A DNA stretch of 64,000 bases from Nepenthes gracilis (taxonomy: Eukaryota > Streptophyta > Magnoliopsida > Caryophyllales > Nepenthaceae): contig BSYO01000023.1 in NCBI GenBank assembly GCA_033239525.1, forward strand, positions 15,556,763-15,620,762, written 5' to 3'. A program made the position numbers and the translations under genes. This document shows, piece after piece, positions 47,433 through 57,609 of the stretch (position 1 is its first letter; each line of letters starts with the position of its first letter). The notes under the pieces were generated by a model, which made no database searches, was not told where the DNA came from, and saw only the letters and a list, made by a program, of their open reading frames with translations.

Positions 47433-47446
47433 TTGCCTATTTAAAT
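47433..47446 (+). promoter_or_regulatory. TATA region of opposite-strand unit B
   Basis: TTGCCTATTTAAAT, 70-80 bp upstream of ATG 47516, with a CT-rich leader between. Identical to the unit A motif. Confidence 0.62.
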
Positions 47447-47515
47447 CGATCGGCAACTGTTTACTCTCTTCTGCCAATTCCTTCTCCGTTTGTGCTCGTG
47501 ATTTCTGAGAGATAA

Positions 47516-49397
47516 ATGGCGGTCAAGAGAGAGAGCTCTTCTTCTTCTTCTCGCGCTCCCGAGTCCCGCGCCATGGTGTTTACAACACCAAATCCATCCT
47601 CACTTCTTTGGGACGCTGCAGCTCTCATGGCTGATTACGGCCTTCCCCTCGAGTGGGAATGCCGCGCTCCCGGGGCGCTGGATAGAGCCTTCGCCCCTCC
47701 CACGGGCTTCATCACGGTTTATGAGTATCATCTGAAGGGGGGTTCGCTATCCGTCAAGCTGCTTACTATACGCGGTGGTTGACGCGTTGGGTGTCCCGAT
47801 GGCCAGGCTGCATCCCAATGCCGTTCGCTATTTGGTGTCCCTGTGCGTCTTTTCCATCATGCACCAATACACTTTCGACGCGAAGGCAGCAAGGATAATC
47901 TTCCGGTTCACGGAGTCGGAGGATTAGGTGTCGATGTCGCCCAAGGCAGGGTTCCATCTTCGCGGCACCAATCCCGACTCGGTGAAGGATTGCTGGAAGG
48001 AGCGCTTCTTTTTCTTGCAGGAGCCCCCTGATTCTGAGCTCCCGAGGGCGTGGGGCCCTATCTCTAAGTATTTCCAGGAGAAGTCGCCCCCCGAGGACCT
48101 TGCTGCATCAGGGAAGCTATTGGCGGCCATTAAGGCTCAAGAGAAGAACTTCTCGATTAAGGGCTACTACCTCACCTCCGTCACGTTCGAGATCTGTAGG
48201 TGGGGATCTCCCGCAGGCTGGGTGATGGCTGGACCAGGTAAAGCGGAGTCCACGAGATACAGCCCGCCGCTCCGTTACCCGGGAGACCGAGGAGGAAGGC
48301 GACCCGTTCTTTGGCGTCATCGTCGAGCGATGATGAGGATGCGGCCGCCCTTAAACGGCTAAGGGAAGCCGGAGGGACCTCTTTGAGGAAGTCCAGGAGA
48401 CGGATCGTCGGTCCTCCCATTGTGGGAAGTCCGGTTCTGAGGAGACCTGCGAGCGCGGGTCGCCAGAGGGAAACCGCCGAACCCTCGTCGACTTCGATCG
48501 CGGGACTAGCCGCTCGCAAAGTCTGCGAGGTGGAGTCTCTACCTGTTGGGAATCCACCCGTCAGCTCTGCAGCGGAGGCGACGGGTGACGTCGTCGTTCT
48601 CGAGAGCCCGGAGGAGCCACTTACTACTGCGCTTGAGCCAGCTCCGGAGGCTAGGGAATCTGTGGAGTCGCCGGCGATTCTTGTGGAGCCCATTTTAGAG
48701 TACAGGCCTCTCGAAGACCTGGTCGCACCTTCAGAGGTTGGTACTGCTCCCGCTGCTAATCCGGTACAGGCTGACGAAGGGGAAGCCAGGACGTCCTCGT
48801 GGCAAGAGCCCCTGAGCGCTCCTACGGCAGCCAGCCTTCCAGTCAGCCCTCCTCCAGCAGGCGAGGGAGCTGAGCCCCAGGGAGAGGCTCTTTCGGGTGA
48901 TCTCACGATTTCTCTGAGCGCGGCTCCTGCTCAGGTACAGCTGTTGCCACCTGATCTTTCTTTCTGGTTGCATGCTTTGGGTAGCGCTTTTGACATCGCC
49001 TCTTATGTAGGCTCCAGATGAGGTTAGCCCTTTTGACATGCTATCCTTCCTCCTTCAGCCGGCCATTGTCAATGGAAGGGCCCAGTTCGCATCTCTTAGA
49101 GAGGAGAATGGGCGCCTGCAGCAGAGAGTGGCGCAGCTGGAGGCTTTACTTGTCGCTTCGGAGGCCCGCGTTACCAGGCTGGTCGGAGATATGGTTGGCC
49201 GGCATTTTCCATCAGAAGTGCGGCTGGTGATGGATGCTCGTTATTGGGACGGCATCCGCTTGTGTCGCAGGATTGTCTCCCTGGCGGCTCCTCTCATCCC
49301 AGTGGGCGTCCTCCATCCAGAGAATGCCGGGGTAGTAGAGGTGTCCCGCCTGAAGACTTTCCCCGAGGAAGCGGGTCCATCGAGTCTTCCTGATTAG
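47516..49397 (+). pseudogene. Opposite-strand unit B: conserved Tat-associated gene with intron
   Basis: ATG 47516 starts a Ser-rich head, then a conserved domain (about 47600-48200): 'AALMADYGLPLEWECRAPG', 'GFITVYEYHLKGG', 'YAVVDALGVPMARLHPNAVR', 'CWKERFFFLQEPPDSELPRA'. It resembles the family I know as Transposase_28, 'putative gypsy type transposon'. A low-complexity acidic/Pro middle follows (48311-48934), then a GT-AG intron (48935-49010). The last exon has a coiled coil ('REENGRLQQRVAQLEALLVA') and the tail 'DGIRLCRRIVSLAAPLIPVG'. Breaks: a frameshift in a run of G at about 47738, a TAG near 47925, and a frameshift near 48240-48290. The decayed Tat element at the window's left end has a diverged copy. 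Function unknown; antisense genes in this position are known from some Tat elements. Confidence 0.7.
48935..49010 (+). other. 76-nt spliceosomal intron in opposite-strand unit B
   Basis: Donor GCTCAG|GTACAG and acceptor TTATGTAG|GCTCC. Removing it joins AAPAQ to APDEVSPFDMLSFLL with the frame unbroken, whereas reading through hits a stop at 49019. Size and T-rich interior fit plant introns. It lies on the strand opposite gag-pol, so it would not be spliced from the element's genomic RNA. Confidence 0.7.
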
Positions 49398-50394
49398 TCT
49401 TTGCTGATGTTGGCTTTTGAGATTGGCTTTTGTCTTTGTATCATGTTTGTTTTTCCGCATAAATGAGAAGCATCGTTTTATACTTCGCGTTCCGTGCCTT
49501 TTCTATCGCAGAGTGTTGTTTGCTACTTACTTTTGTTTTCGTCCGTTGGATCATGCTTCATGTTTGAACGTTGGGCTCTTTGGAGCCACCGTTGCTAAGG
49601 CCCTATCCAGGCGCCTTCTTGCGTGGTGCTCGTCCTTCGTAAGAGGATGTCATCACAGCTCACACGTTTGGGGGGCTCGATCCGGTGAAGCGAATGTTGT
49701 CGCCATGCCCCTGGAGCCTCAACGAGGATCGGGCCATGTCAATCGTGCCGCGTAACCGGACTCACGGGTGTAGGACTCGGTCGCGTGCGATTGCGGGAGG
49801 TGTGTCGCTCCCCTCAAAGCGTTATAATCACCAAGTTGAGGTCCTAGCCCACGGCCATTGTAGACTGAGGGTGCTCTCTTCTGTTGGAGAAGGTCGCCAC
49901 ACGCCTGCGATTCTTTGCCCTCTAAGGTTTCGTTGGCCGTAGAGTGGGGACTCGGGGAGCCCTCAGGCCTAATGTTTTGACCGCACGGGTCTTTGGCGTG
50001 AAGCCTTTGGAATGGATCGCCTGGATCCTTTGTCCTAGCCTACGGTTGGATGCCTCCGGGCTGTCTAGCACGGCGCTTAGTCTCTGGGTGGCAGGGGGGC
50101 CTTTGCAGGCGCGGTGGAGGTGAAAGCCGTCCCAGGCCACGGGCGTGAGGACGGAGTCCTGAGACGGTCTACTTCGGACCGCCTGGTACTAAGCCAATGA
50201 CTGATTTTATGGATGGACGCTTGTCCTCCCGACTTAGGGGCAGTCTAGGTCGTTTGATTTAAGAATGCGATGCATGTCATTAACTCACACAAATGAATAT
50301 GCAGGATGATAGAGATAGTGATCATGCTAATCGAAGATAAAGCTCATGTTCAAGCACTCGTTATGATGCATGCGCGTGCGACTTACCTGGGTCG
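49398..50394. other. Tat spacer between unit B and the end of pol
   Basis: About 1 kb of GC-rich sequence with only short, unconvincing open frames on both strands. A plausible 3' end of unit B ('tgtatcatg...gcataaatgag') is near 49440-49465. Confidence 0.45.
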
Positions 50395-51500
50395 GAGTTG
50401 CGTTACTGATAGTATTTCCTTAAGTTGGCGGCGTTCCAGGTCCGTGGGACCGCTTTGCCTTCACGGCGCGCGTAGTTTGTCGCTCCGCTCCGGAGGATTG
50501 CGGAGACGAGGAACGCCCCTCCCACCCGGGGAGAGTTTGTTCCCTATTTGCGATCTTTTTCGCCGCCTCTACGCCCGGAGGACCAGATCTCAACTTCCAG
50601 TAGGCGTGCCTTCACTCGCTTGTTGTAGTACCGTGACTCATTGTTGGTAGGCCGCGGTTCGGAGTCGTGCGGCGTCTCGAACTTCCGAGTAAGTCCATAC
50701 TTTCCCGCCTTCGTTCATTGGTGGGCCTCGCGGTCGAAGCATTCGATCCACAGCTTAGCATCCCATTTCTACGGGCACCACACCTCGGCCCAAAGCAAAG
50801 GTTGAAGGGCGTCTCCATTGTTGGCTCTCTCACTTGTTGTTGGTTCGACCATAGCACGACGGTAGCTCCTCGGTCCAGAGCCCCCGCGTCTTCTAATTTG
50901 GTTTTCAACCCGTCTGCGGCGTGCGGTTGGTGACTTCGACCGCCCCGTTTGCTTGAGGGTGCGCCCTGACGTGTGCACCAACTTAATGCGAAGGTTGCGG
51001 CATGGGATTTTGTAAAGCATTTAATGACATCATTCTAACTATGAACTGGGTTCCATTATCGGTCACTACGACCTCAGGAATCCCAAAGCGGCAAACGATG
51101 CCCTGACGGAGGAACTCCGTCGCATTTTGTTCTGTGATCTTTGCGAGAGAGACGGCTTCCACCCACTTCGTAAAGTAGTCAATGCCAACGATCAAGAATT
51201 TCCTTTGTCCGGCAGCCATTGGTAGGGGTTCAAGTATGTCGAGCCCCCATTGTGTGAACGGCCATGGGGATTGGAGATAGTGTAGTTTGGTGTGCGGCTG
51301 GTGCGTCATGTTGCCATGGACACGCAACTTTCACACTTGGATGAATTCCATAGCGTCTCGTTTCATGGTGGGCGATGAGAACCCTTGCCGCATGACGTTG
51401 AACGCTAGGTTCTTCCCACCATGTGTGATCCGCATGCCGACCCCAAGTGTACTACGTCAACGCGTGGTCGGCTTCCTCCTGAATACCTCCGTCAGTGAGG
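50395..51500 (-). pseudogene. Tat integrase, nearly complete with frameshifts
   Basis: The core starts 'PWPFTQWGLDILEPLPMA', with catalytic Asp in 'GIDYFTKWVEA' and 'VVTDNGTQF' (51040-51200). The Glu-containing region, frameshifted, is near 50930-50960. C-terminal pieces are 'DGLKTKLEDAGA', 'VREPTMETPFNLCFG' (50800-50860) and a terminal 'RTWNAANLRKYY' near 50410-50445. The N-terminal zinc-binding piece lies at about 51300-51500. Integrase joins element cDNA to chromosomal DNA. No chromodomain is visible, as expected for Tat. Confidence 0.8.
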
Positions 51501-52150
51501 CACTTCAGGAGAGGGGTGGAGTATCCTCGCCTGTATAGTCTCCCATTTAGGACCGCGTACCATCCTGCCGTCTTCTTGATTTGCTTGGCTTCGTTGATGT
51601 CTTCTGGTAGGGTTCCTTCAGTTAGGAACCTCACGTATGGTGTCATCCAGTTGTCCCTCGTGTTGACATGGAGGACTTCTTTGTCTTCGGCGTCGATCTT
51701 TGGTATGCGTTCGAGGACTTCCCGGCTCCCTCGCGTCTTGTTCTCTAGCCTCCAGCTCTGGGCGGGTCCGTCGCCACGATCACAGCGTTCGTTACCCGAT
51801 CTCGGGATATGCTCCATCTCAAACCGACCGAACTCAGGGATCAGGGCCCTTATTTTCGCCAGGTACTTCACAAGTTGTGGGTTCGAGGCTTCGAAGTTTC
51901 CATTCACCTGATTGACCACGAGTTCAGAGTCACTACGTACGACCAACGAACGCGCGGAACACTCCCTCGCCAGCCGTAGGCCCGCAAGAAGGGCCTCATA
52001 CCCCGTGACGTTGTTCGTGGCCAGGAAGGCCAGAGTAACGGAGTATACGATCTCCATGCCCTCGGGCATCCTTAGCACGATACCAGCTCCGTTGCCTGTC
52101 TGGGTAGACAACCCGTCTACGTTCAGGGTCCACGCAGGTGAGTCGTCCCC
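51500..52150 (-). pseudogene. Second RNase H (archaeal-type) of the Tat polyprotein
   Basis: 'TLNVDGLSTQTGNGAGIVL' gives the first acidic residue and Gly-rich strand, 'NVTGYEALLAGLRLA' the Glu, 'VVRSDSELVVNQVNG' the third acidic residue, and 'EMEHIPRSGNERCD' the end. The domain is open for 220 codons on the minus strand (51452-52111), with a frameshift after it. This additional RNase H beyond the Ty3-type one is a known mark of Tat elements. Confidence 0.8.
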
Positions 52151-52159
52151 CTCCGTACT

Positions 52160-52640
52160 TCCTGGATTGCTATCCTCTTCTGTCTTTTAAACGTCACGCC
52201 TCGACAATAAAGTCCGCGAGCCTGTCCTTTCATCTTTGGGTCGGCGGTCAAATTCTAGATCGAATTCTCCTAGCTCGACGCCCATTTAACCAATTCATTT
52301 GGCGTCTCGGTTTTACGTAAGATCGACTTGGGCCGTCCGTCGGCCATTATTATATCATCGGTCCTGAGACTAGAAGTAGGGTCGCGACTTCCGCGCGCAT
52401 AGACAAGCGCGAGCGCCATCTTTTCGCAACAACTAGCGTGCGGATAGCGGGCTCTCGCGGGTCAAGCACCCGGCCACGTAATACACCGGGCTTCTCCTGC
52501 TCTCGTGCTCCGTAACTAGTACGGAGTTGAGGGCCGACGCCGATGTGGCTAGGTAGAGATAGAGTCTTTCCCTTGGCGGCGAGCTTAAAAGCGGCGCTAC
52601 TGAGAGGTAAGTCTTGATTCCCGAAGGCTTCGTCACATTC
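52160..52640 (-). pseudogene. First (Ty3-type) RNase H and connector
   Basis: In shifted frames, 'LYLYLATSASALNSVLVTEH' followed by 'RRSPVYYVAGCLTRESP' is the start of the Ty3 RNase H fold. It lies between RT and the second RNase H. Several frameshifts are present; catalytic residues cannot all be placed. Confidence 0.62.
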
Positions 52641-53530
52641 CTCATTCCATTTGAACCCGTGTGATTTGGTGCCCCTTAGCGCCTTGAAGAAGGGTAAATA
52701 TTTCTCGGCTGACTTGGCCAGGAACCGCGAGAGGGCGGCTATTCGCCCTGTCAGCTTCTGAACTTCTTTTATTGCCCGTGGAGGGTTCAAGTCGAGTATG
52801 GCGTTGATCTTTTCTGGATTGGCTTCTATGCCGCGTTGGGACACAATGAAGCCTAAGAACTTTCCAGAGGTCACCCCGAATGCGCATTTGGCAGGATTGA
52901 GCTTCATTCCATGCCGCCGGAGGATCTGAAAGGTCTCATCTAAGTCGTTGACGTGGTGGCTCGCGACTCTGCTTTTCACAAGCATGTCGTCGACGTACAT
53001 CTCCACGTTTCGTCCGATTTGAGCTTCGAACATTTTGTTTACAAGGCGCTGGTACGTCGCGCCAGCATTCTTGAGACCAAAGGGCATCATTTTATAACAA
53101 TATGTCCCTTGATCTGTCATGAACGAGGTGTGCTCATCGTCTTCTGGATCCATCCGGATCTGGTTGTACCCAGAGTATGCGTCCATGAAACTCAGTAGTT
53201 CTTGCCCGGATGTGGATCCACGAGCTGGTCGATCCTGGAAAGCGGAAAGCTATCTTTGGGGCAGGCCTTATTCACGTCCGTGAAGTCGACGCACATCCGC
53301 CACTTGCCGCCGCTCTTTTTACAAAGACAACGTTGAATGCTATGACCACTCCAGTCTTGACTTCTCTGATGAATCCGGCATCCATTAGCCTCTTCACTTC
53401 TTCCCTGATGGCGACCAACTTCTCGACGGAGTGGTTCCTCCGCTTCTGCCGGACGGGTTTTCGGCTCGGGTCAAGGCCCAGCTTGTGGACTATGACCTCG
53501 GCCGATATCCCGGGCATGTCAGCGGGGACC
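52640..53530 (-). pseudogene. Reverse transcriptase of the Tat element
   Basis: 53272-53517 carries the N-terminal region 'KRRNHSVEKLVAIREEVKRL' and 'FIREVKTGVV'. 52640-53186 is open through 'DAYSGYNQIRMDPEDDEHTS', 'PFGLKNAGATYQRLVNKMF', the catalytic 'MYVDDMLVKS' (both Asp present) and 'KCAFGVTSGKFLGFIVS'. One frameshift at about 53190-53270 separates the two parts. This is the best-preserved RT in the window. Confidence 0.85.
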
Positions 53531-54200
53531 CAGGCGAACAGTCGGAGTTAGCCCTAAGGAAGGTAATCAGCCTATCGCGCTCCGTAGGTTGAAGGGATCT
53601 TCCCACGTTGACGCACCATTCCGGATCGGAAGGGTTAAGCGGGATTGCCTCAGTTTCCTCCCCGGACTGGGCCTGTTGTAGCGAGGTCTCGTCGCGGAGA
53701 TCAAGGTCTTCGCTCGGGTTGCTTGGTGCCACGTGGTTGATTTGGGACAGGTAGCAGGTCTGTCCCATTTCTTGGTCTCCAAGAACTTCTCCCACGCCCC
53801 AGGGGGTGGGAAATTTCACCTTTAGGTGCGGGATGGACGTTACGGCTTCGAAGGCAGTCAGGAAAGGTCTGCCGAATATGGCATTGTAGACGGATGGAAG
53901 GTCGACGACAAGGAACGCTACTTGCGGCGTCATGGAGTGCGGGTGTGTCCCTATCGTGACTTCCCCGCACTATCCCTTGCGACGGAACCCAGGCTTGTTG
54001 TCCAAGCCGTCACAATGGTCCGCTTAACTGACCTTCTCATTTGGCTCCGTTTTAGTCCAAGTTTAAGGAACGCAAAGAGATACAACAAATTTTGTGAACA
54101 TCTATTATCAATGAAGACCCGTTTAGGTTGGTAGTCATCACCACCCCAAAAACAAGGGGACGACAACAAGGGGGTCGGTGTGGGAGAGGTTACATGAGCC
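53530..54200 (-). pseudogene. Protease region of the Tat element
   Basis: 'QPKRVFIDNRCSQNLLYLFA' contains the active-site Asp; the following residues, normally Gly-Ser-Ser, read Arg-Cys-Ser. Downstream, 'FLVVDLPSVYNAIFGRPFLT' and 'AFEAVTSIPHLKVKFPT' form the flap-to-C-terminal part (53840-53930). It is connected to RT by an acidic linker (53560-53760). A frameshift lies near 53950. Confidence 0.75.
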
Positions 54201-55957
54201 ATGTCGTCGCTACTAAAGCTAATGACATCATTCCTAACCCCTATCTTCGCCCGCTTGTTGCCGAAGTCGTCTTAAATTTGTCCCGCTTTGGCGCTGCGGC
54301 CGGGCGAAGGAAATCATGTGGACTACGCCCAGCCGCCGTGCGGGCTCTCGAGGCTTCGCCTGGCTTCACCGTCGGAGGTAGCGAGGTTCTTGCCTCGGAC
54401 TCTTCAATAATCGCCCAAGTGTCCGCGCCGGATCGGATCTTGATTTCTGCCTTGATTCTCACCAGGTGCGCGGCTCTCGCCGAGTGCCCTGCATACATGG
54501 TGGTACTGCAATACTCGTCTATTAATCCCGTCACCGCCTCATTAATAACGGGTCCTTTGGGCATTTCGGCCACTTAAAGAACTTTTCTTCCTTGATCTAG
54601 CATCGGATGTTTGCGCGGCTATCGTTCGGCGGGCCGGGGAGGTCCTCCAAGTAATCCTTTTTTGGCCGCTGGCCGGGGTCTGCCAAGGCTTGGAGAGGCG
54701 CTCAGAAAGCGGCTCGGCTATCGGTGTCCCTCTTTCTCCCTCCGGAAGCTCTGGGGGCTTAGGGGCCGGCCCACTCCCTCGGGCGCTTCGCCTCGTTGGC
54801 CTCTTCGGGCCGTGATGTACGCCGGGCAATGGTCTCGGCCTCCGGAAGGTCCGAGGCGCCGGCAGATGTTTGAAGAAGTCCCGATCGCGCTTAACGAGTG
54901 GCGACGAAGGCGCGTTGAGTTTTAGCTCGTCGGAGAGGTGAGAGATCCGCCGCGCCTCGCAATGAAACGGTCCCGAAACCGCCCGAGACTCTCATCCGGC
55001 CTTTGGTGGAGGCGGACGAGGTGCCATCTAGGTTGTCTCTCCTCCCTTCTTTGGGCGGGCGAAATCGCTCAAGAAGACGGCAAGCTCGTCAAACGAGCGT
55101 ATGGAGTTCGGGGGAGGCCGTGGAACTAGGAGCGGAGCAAGTCACCCTTAAGGGTGACGGAAGCACTGGCACATCAAAAGGCCTCACTTGCCCCTTGTAG
55201 AGAGGTGGGTGCGGGAAGCGATTGAGGTGATCCATTGGGTCCTTGCTTCCGTCGTATTCCTCCAGGGACCAGATTTCTTTAAGATTTTGAACTTGCTCGG
55301 CAACGCTTGTGTCCGCAAGTCCATGGCGAAGGGTGATCTACGAGGTCGGCGGAGGAGGGCGTGGGTTTCTCCTTATGCGGGGTGTCCCACAACACCTTGA
55401 CTTTCTCCTCCATCGAGGTCCGTAGAGCCTCTCCGCGCATGAGGACGTCACGGAGCTTCGTATTGCCCCGGGAGGTGTGCACGAGCTCGTCGGGGTGGCG
55501 ACTCTCCTTTGGGTGGCGCGTTCGCCGTTGGAGCTGCGGCGGTGGCCTCCCATTGCCACACGAGTTACGGGGGTTGCGCCCTTCGTGGCTGTCCTCCCTG
55601 TCATCGTCGGCGGGATGGCTTTCCGCCTCATTCTGGCCATTTTCACTTGGGGCCGTCGGGGCTGCAGCGCGGTCGAGTCGGTTGGCTCGCCTCCTGCGAG
55701 CGACCTCTCGACGCCTTTCCCTCTTGGAGGTGGAGGCCTCGGGTTCTTTGGTGGAGCGGTCTGGGGGCCGGAGGCGATCCGTGTTCTCGCATGGCTCGAG
55801 GACTGCCCAAACGGGAAAACTCGTTTATGTCGCGACCGGGCGGCGGACGTCGAGCTTCCGGTTGATCGTTTGCCCAGTCCCCTGCGGGGAAACTTCGTTT
55901 TGGGCGATGACTTCCATCGCGGGAGCACTAGCTTGTACTCGGGTGTTCACCATCGCT
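54200..55957 (-). pseudogene. Gag of the Tat element, heavily frameshifted
   Basis: The likely start is ATG at about 55957 (MVNTRVQASAPAMEVIAQNE), some 50 bp inside the PBS. A Pro/Arg-rich N-terminus and 'NTKLRDVLMRGEALRTSMEE' follow (55400-55470). Then 'LKEIWSLEEYDGSKDPMDHL' (55225-55290) matches the capsid block of Tat Gag. From 55190 to 54200 only broken frames remain, with possible deletions, and no zinc knuckle is recognisable. Long open frames on the opposite strand (for example 55361-55966) are composition artefacts. Confidence 0.6.
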
Positions 55958-56005
55958 TATGATTGAGGAATAAGGTGGGAAGGAGACACTTGGCTTTCTG
56001 TCAGT

Positions 56006-56023
56006 TTCCCACAGACGGCGCCA
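56006..56023 (-). promoter_or_regulatory. Primer-binding site of the Tat element
   Basis: The minus strand reads TGGCGCCGTCTGTGGGAA one base inside the LTR. This PBS sequence is common in Tat elements and is unlike the initiator tRNA-Met sites of the other elements here. Confidence 0.82.
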
Positions 56024-56024
56024 A

Positions 56025-57012
56025 TGTTGCGTCTCGGGCCCACGGTTGTCGTACGGATTAAAGAGCCTTCGGATTCCTAAGCGTGCGGCTTGAGGAAGAA
56101 GGGTCCGGTCTCCGTCCCTGTGAACCTGGACCTGCACAACACAAACAATAAACAAGAGGTCAAGGGTCCAGGGCAGGGATTTCTCCCACCGAGGCCGCTC
56201 CGACGCTCAAGTCGACAAGTTCCCGATAAACGGAAATGGCGCGCTAAAGGGGTGCGCAGAGAAAATCTTGTGTAGGCGTAAGAGGTGCTTGTGCGGTGAT
56301 GTGGAGAATGCAATGAGCAGGTGGTGGAAAGCCTGGCTTCCTTGATGCACCGCAATGGGTGGCTGGCTTTCCCGTGATCTCAGGAGATGCTGGGAAGGTG
56401 AGCGAGTTAGCTACTGCAGATGAGACGGTGCTCCGTCTCGACTTGTCACTCTCGTGTTCTTAATTAGAGAAGAGGGAAGCAGTTGAGTATGATTAGCCGT
56501 TTGAATTTTTGATTCAAAGGGATGCAGAGGATGAAAGATTCTCGAAGAGGTGTCGAGAAAATGTCCCTTTCTCTGTGGGGTGTGAGGGCTCTTATATGCC
56601 TCACCCCGTTGGACTCTTGGGCGCCAAAACGCCTTGCTTGACCATTGCGCCGCTAGTCATTTGCGTGGACCGCCGGATTCGCCCGGTCTGTTGCTGCCGC
56701 TGGCACGCCGCTTGGCGTTATTGACCACGCCCGATTTTCCCCGTGCGGATTGGTTGGCCACTGCAGACAAGAATGGCGGCGTGGTGCCGTTAGCCTACGC
56801 CTGCGCCTCTATTAGGCTAGCCTTTCCGCCTTTTTTCGCGGCGACGCATTTAATGCGCTGCAGGTTTCCGTTGTCTTCTTCCATCGTGGGTTCGCGCATT
56901 TCAACCCTTTGACTAGGCTAACTGCTTTACGTGGGCTTCTGGATCCCTTGTGGGCCGTGGCCTGCTTCGTGGGCCTGGGCATGTCTCATGGGCCAGGACA
57001 TGGGACCCAACA
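56025..57012 (-). repeat. 5' LTR of the Tat element
   Basis: 988 bp. A minus-strand TATA GCATATAAG is at 56591-56599 within a conserved 'ggctcttata(t/c)gcctcacc' block shared with the other LTR. Followed by CAAAC at 57013-57017. Confidence 0.9.
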
Positions 57013-57017
57013 CAAAC

Positions 57018-57251
57018 TATAAAATGACCCATAGGACTCCAATGGGAGTAATGCATCCAAACAAGATTTCAACAAGTTTTTCGCAAAATTTTTGGGTTTG
57101 ACATCACAGAATTTCTCATGGAAGAGAGAGGCTGTATCCCCTAGTCAGTAGTGTATTTTGAGCACTTCCAAAACAAGTGGGAAGCCGACAATAGATTTAG
57201 CAACAGATTTTGAAGGGCTGGTTAGATCATCCTGGAAGTTGCATAGGAAAT

Positions 57252-57304
<53 letters not shown>

Positions 57305-57609
57305 ACACAATTTGTGGTTCGAGTACACATTCTATGACAATCCCAAAATATAGAAGTCTAATAGCTTGCCTCCAATGACTAATAGAGAAATAAGCTTAGT
57401 ACGTAGCTATTTCAAATTATTTCGAGAAGTTGTTGCATATTTCATTTCATTTAAAACCATAATAATTAATTAATTTATCACAAAAATAATAAGGAACTAA
57501 ATCATTAAGTAATATTGATCTCAATATAATTCACCCGTAAACAAAAACTTTGACTCGGAAGAATAATTTGGCATGTAAATAAGCATCCATATAATTGTGC
57601 TAACTTAAT
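57018..57609. other. 3' flank of the sugar transporter gene
   Basis: AT-rich. Contains a TA/TG microsatellite at 57252-57297 and otherwise no gene. The left end continues the target sequence split from 44030 by the Tat element. Confidence 0.5.
57252..57297 (+). repeat. Compound (TA)n(TG)n microsatellite
   Basis: About eleven TA units followed by about ten TG units, then 'tatgtgcgcacaca'. Confidence 0.9.

Larger units (their letters stand above)
44036..57012 (-). mobile_element. GC-rich Tat-type Ty3 retrotransposon with opposite-strand genes, TSD CAAAC
   Basis: A 12.98-kb element. The LTRs of 979 bp (44036-45014) and 988 bp (56025-57012) start TGTTGCGTC and end GACCCAACA as read on the plus strand, with an exact CAAAC duplication (44031-44035; 57013-57017). 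The PBS TGGCGCCGTCTGTGGGAA at 56006-56023 is on the minus strand, so the coding order is gag (right), protease, RT, RNase H, second RNase H, integrase. About 5 kb between integrase and the left LTR carry three opposite-strand transcription units. The dual RNase H and this PBS type are marks of the Tat lineage. Coding frames carry frameshifts, but the domains are well preserved and GC-rich unlike the surroundings, which suggests a younger insertion. Confidence 0.92.

Noticed and set aside
48181..48906. A 241-codon open frame on the minus strand
   Set aside because: It mirrors the low-complexity middle of the plus-strand unit B and has no motif; a composition shadow in GC-rich DNA.
55361..55966. 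A 201-codon open frame on the plus strand
   Set aside because: It lies antisense to Tat Gag, whose minus-strand frame shows recognisable Gag blocks. It is Arg/Ser-rich without a motif and lacks the promoter layout seen before units A and B.
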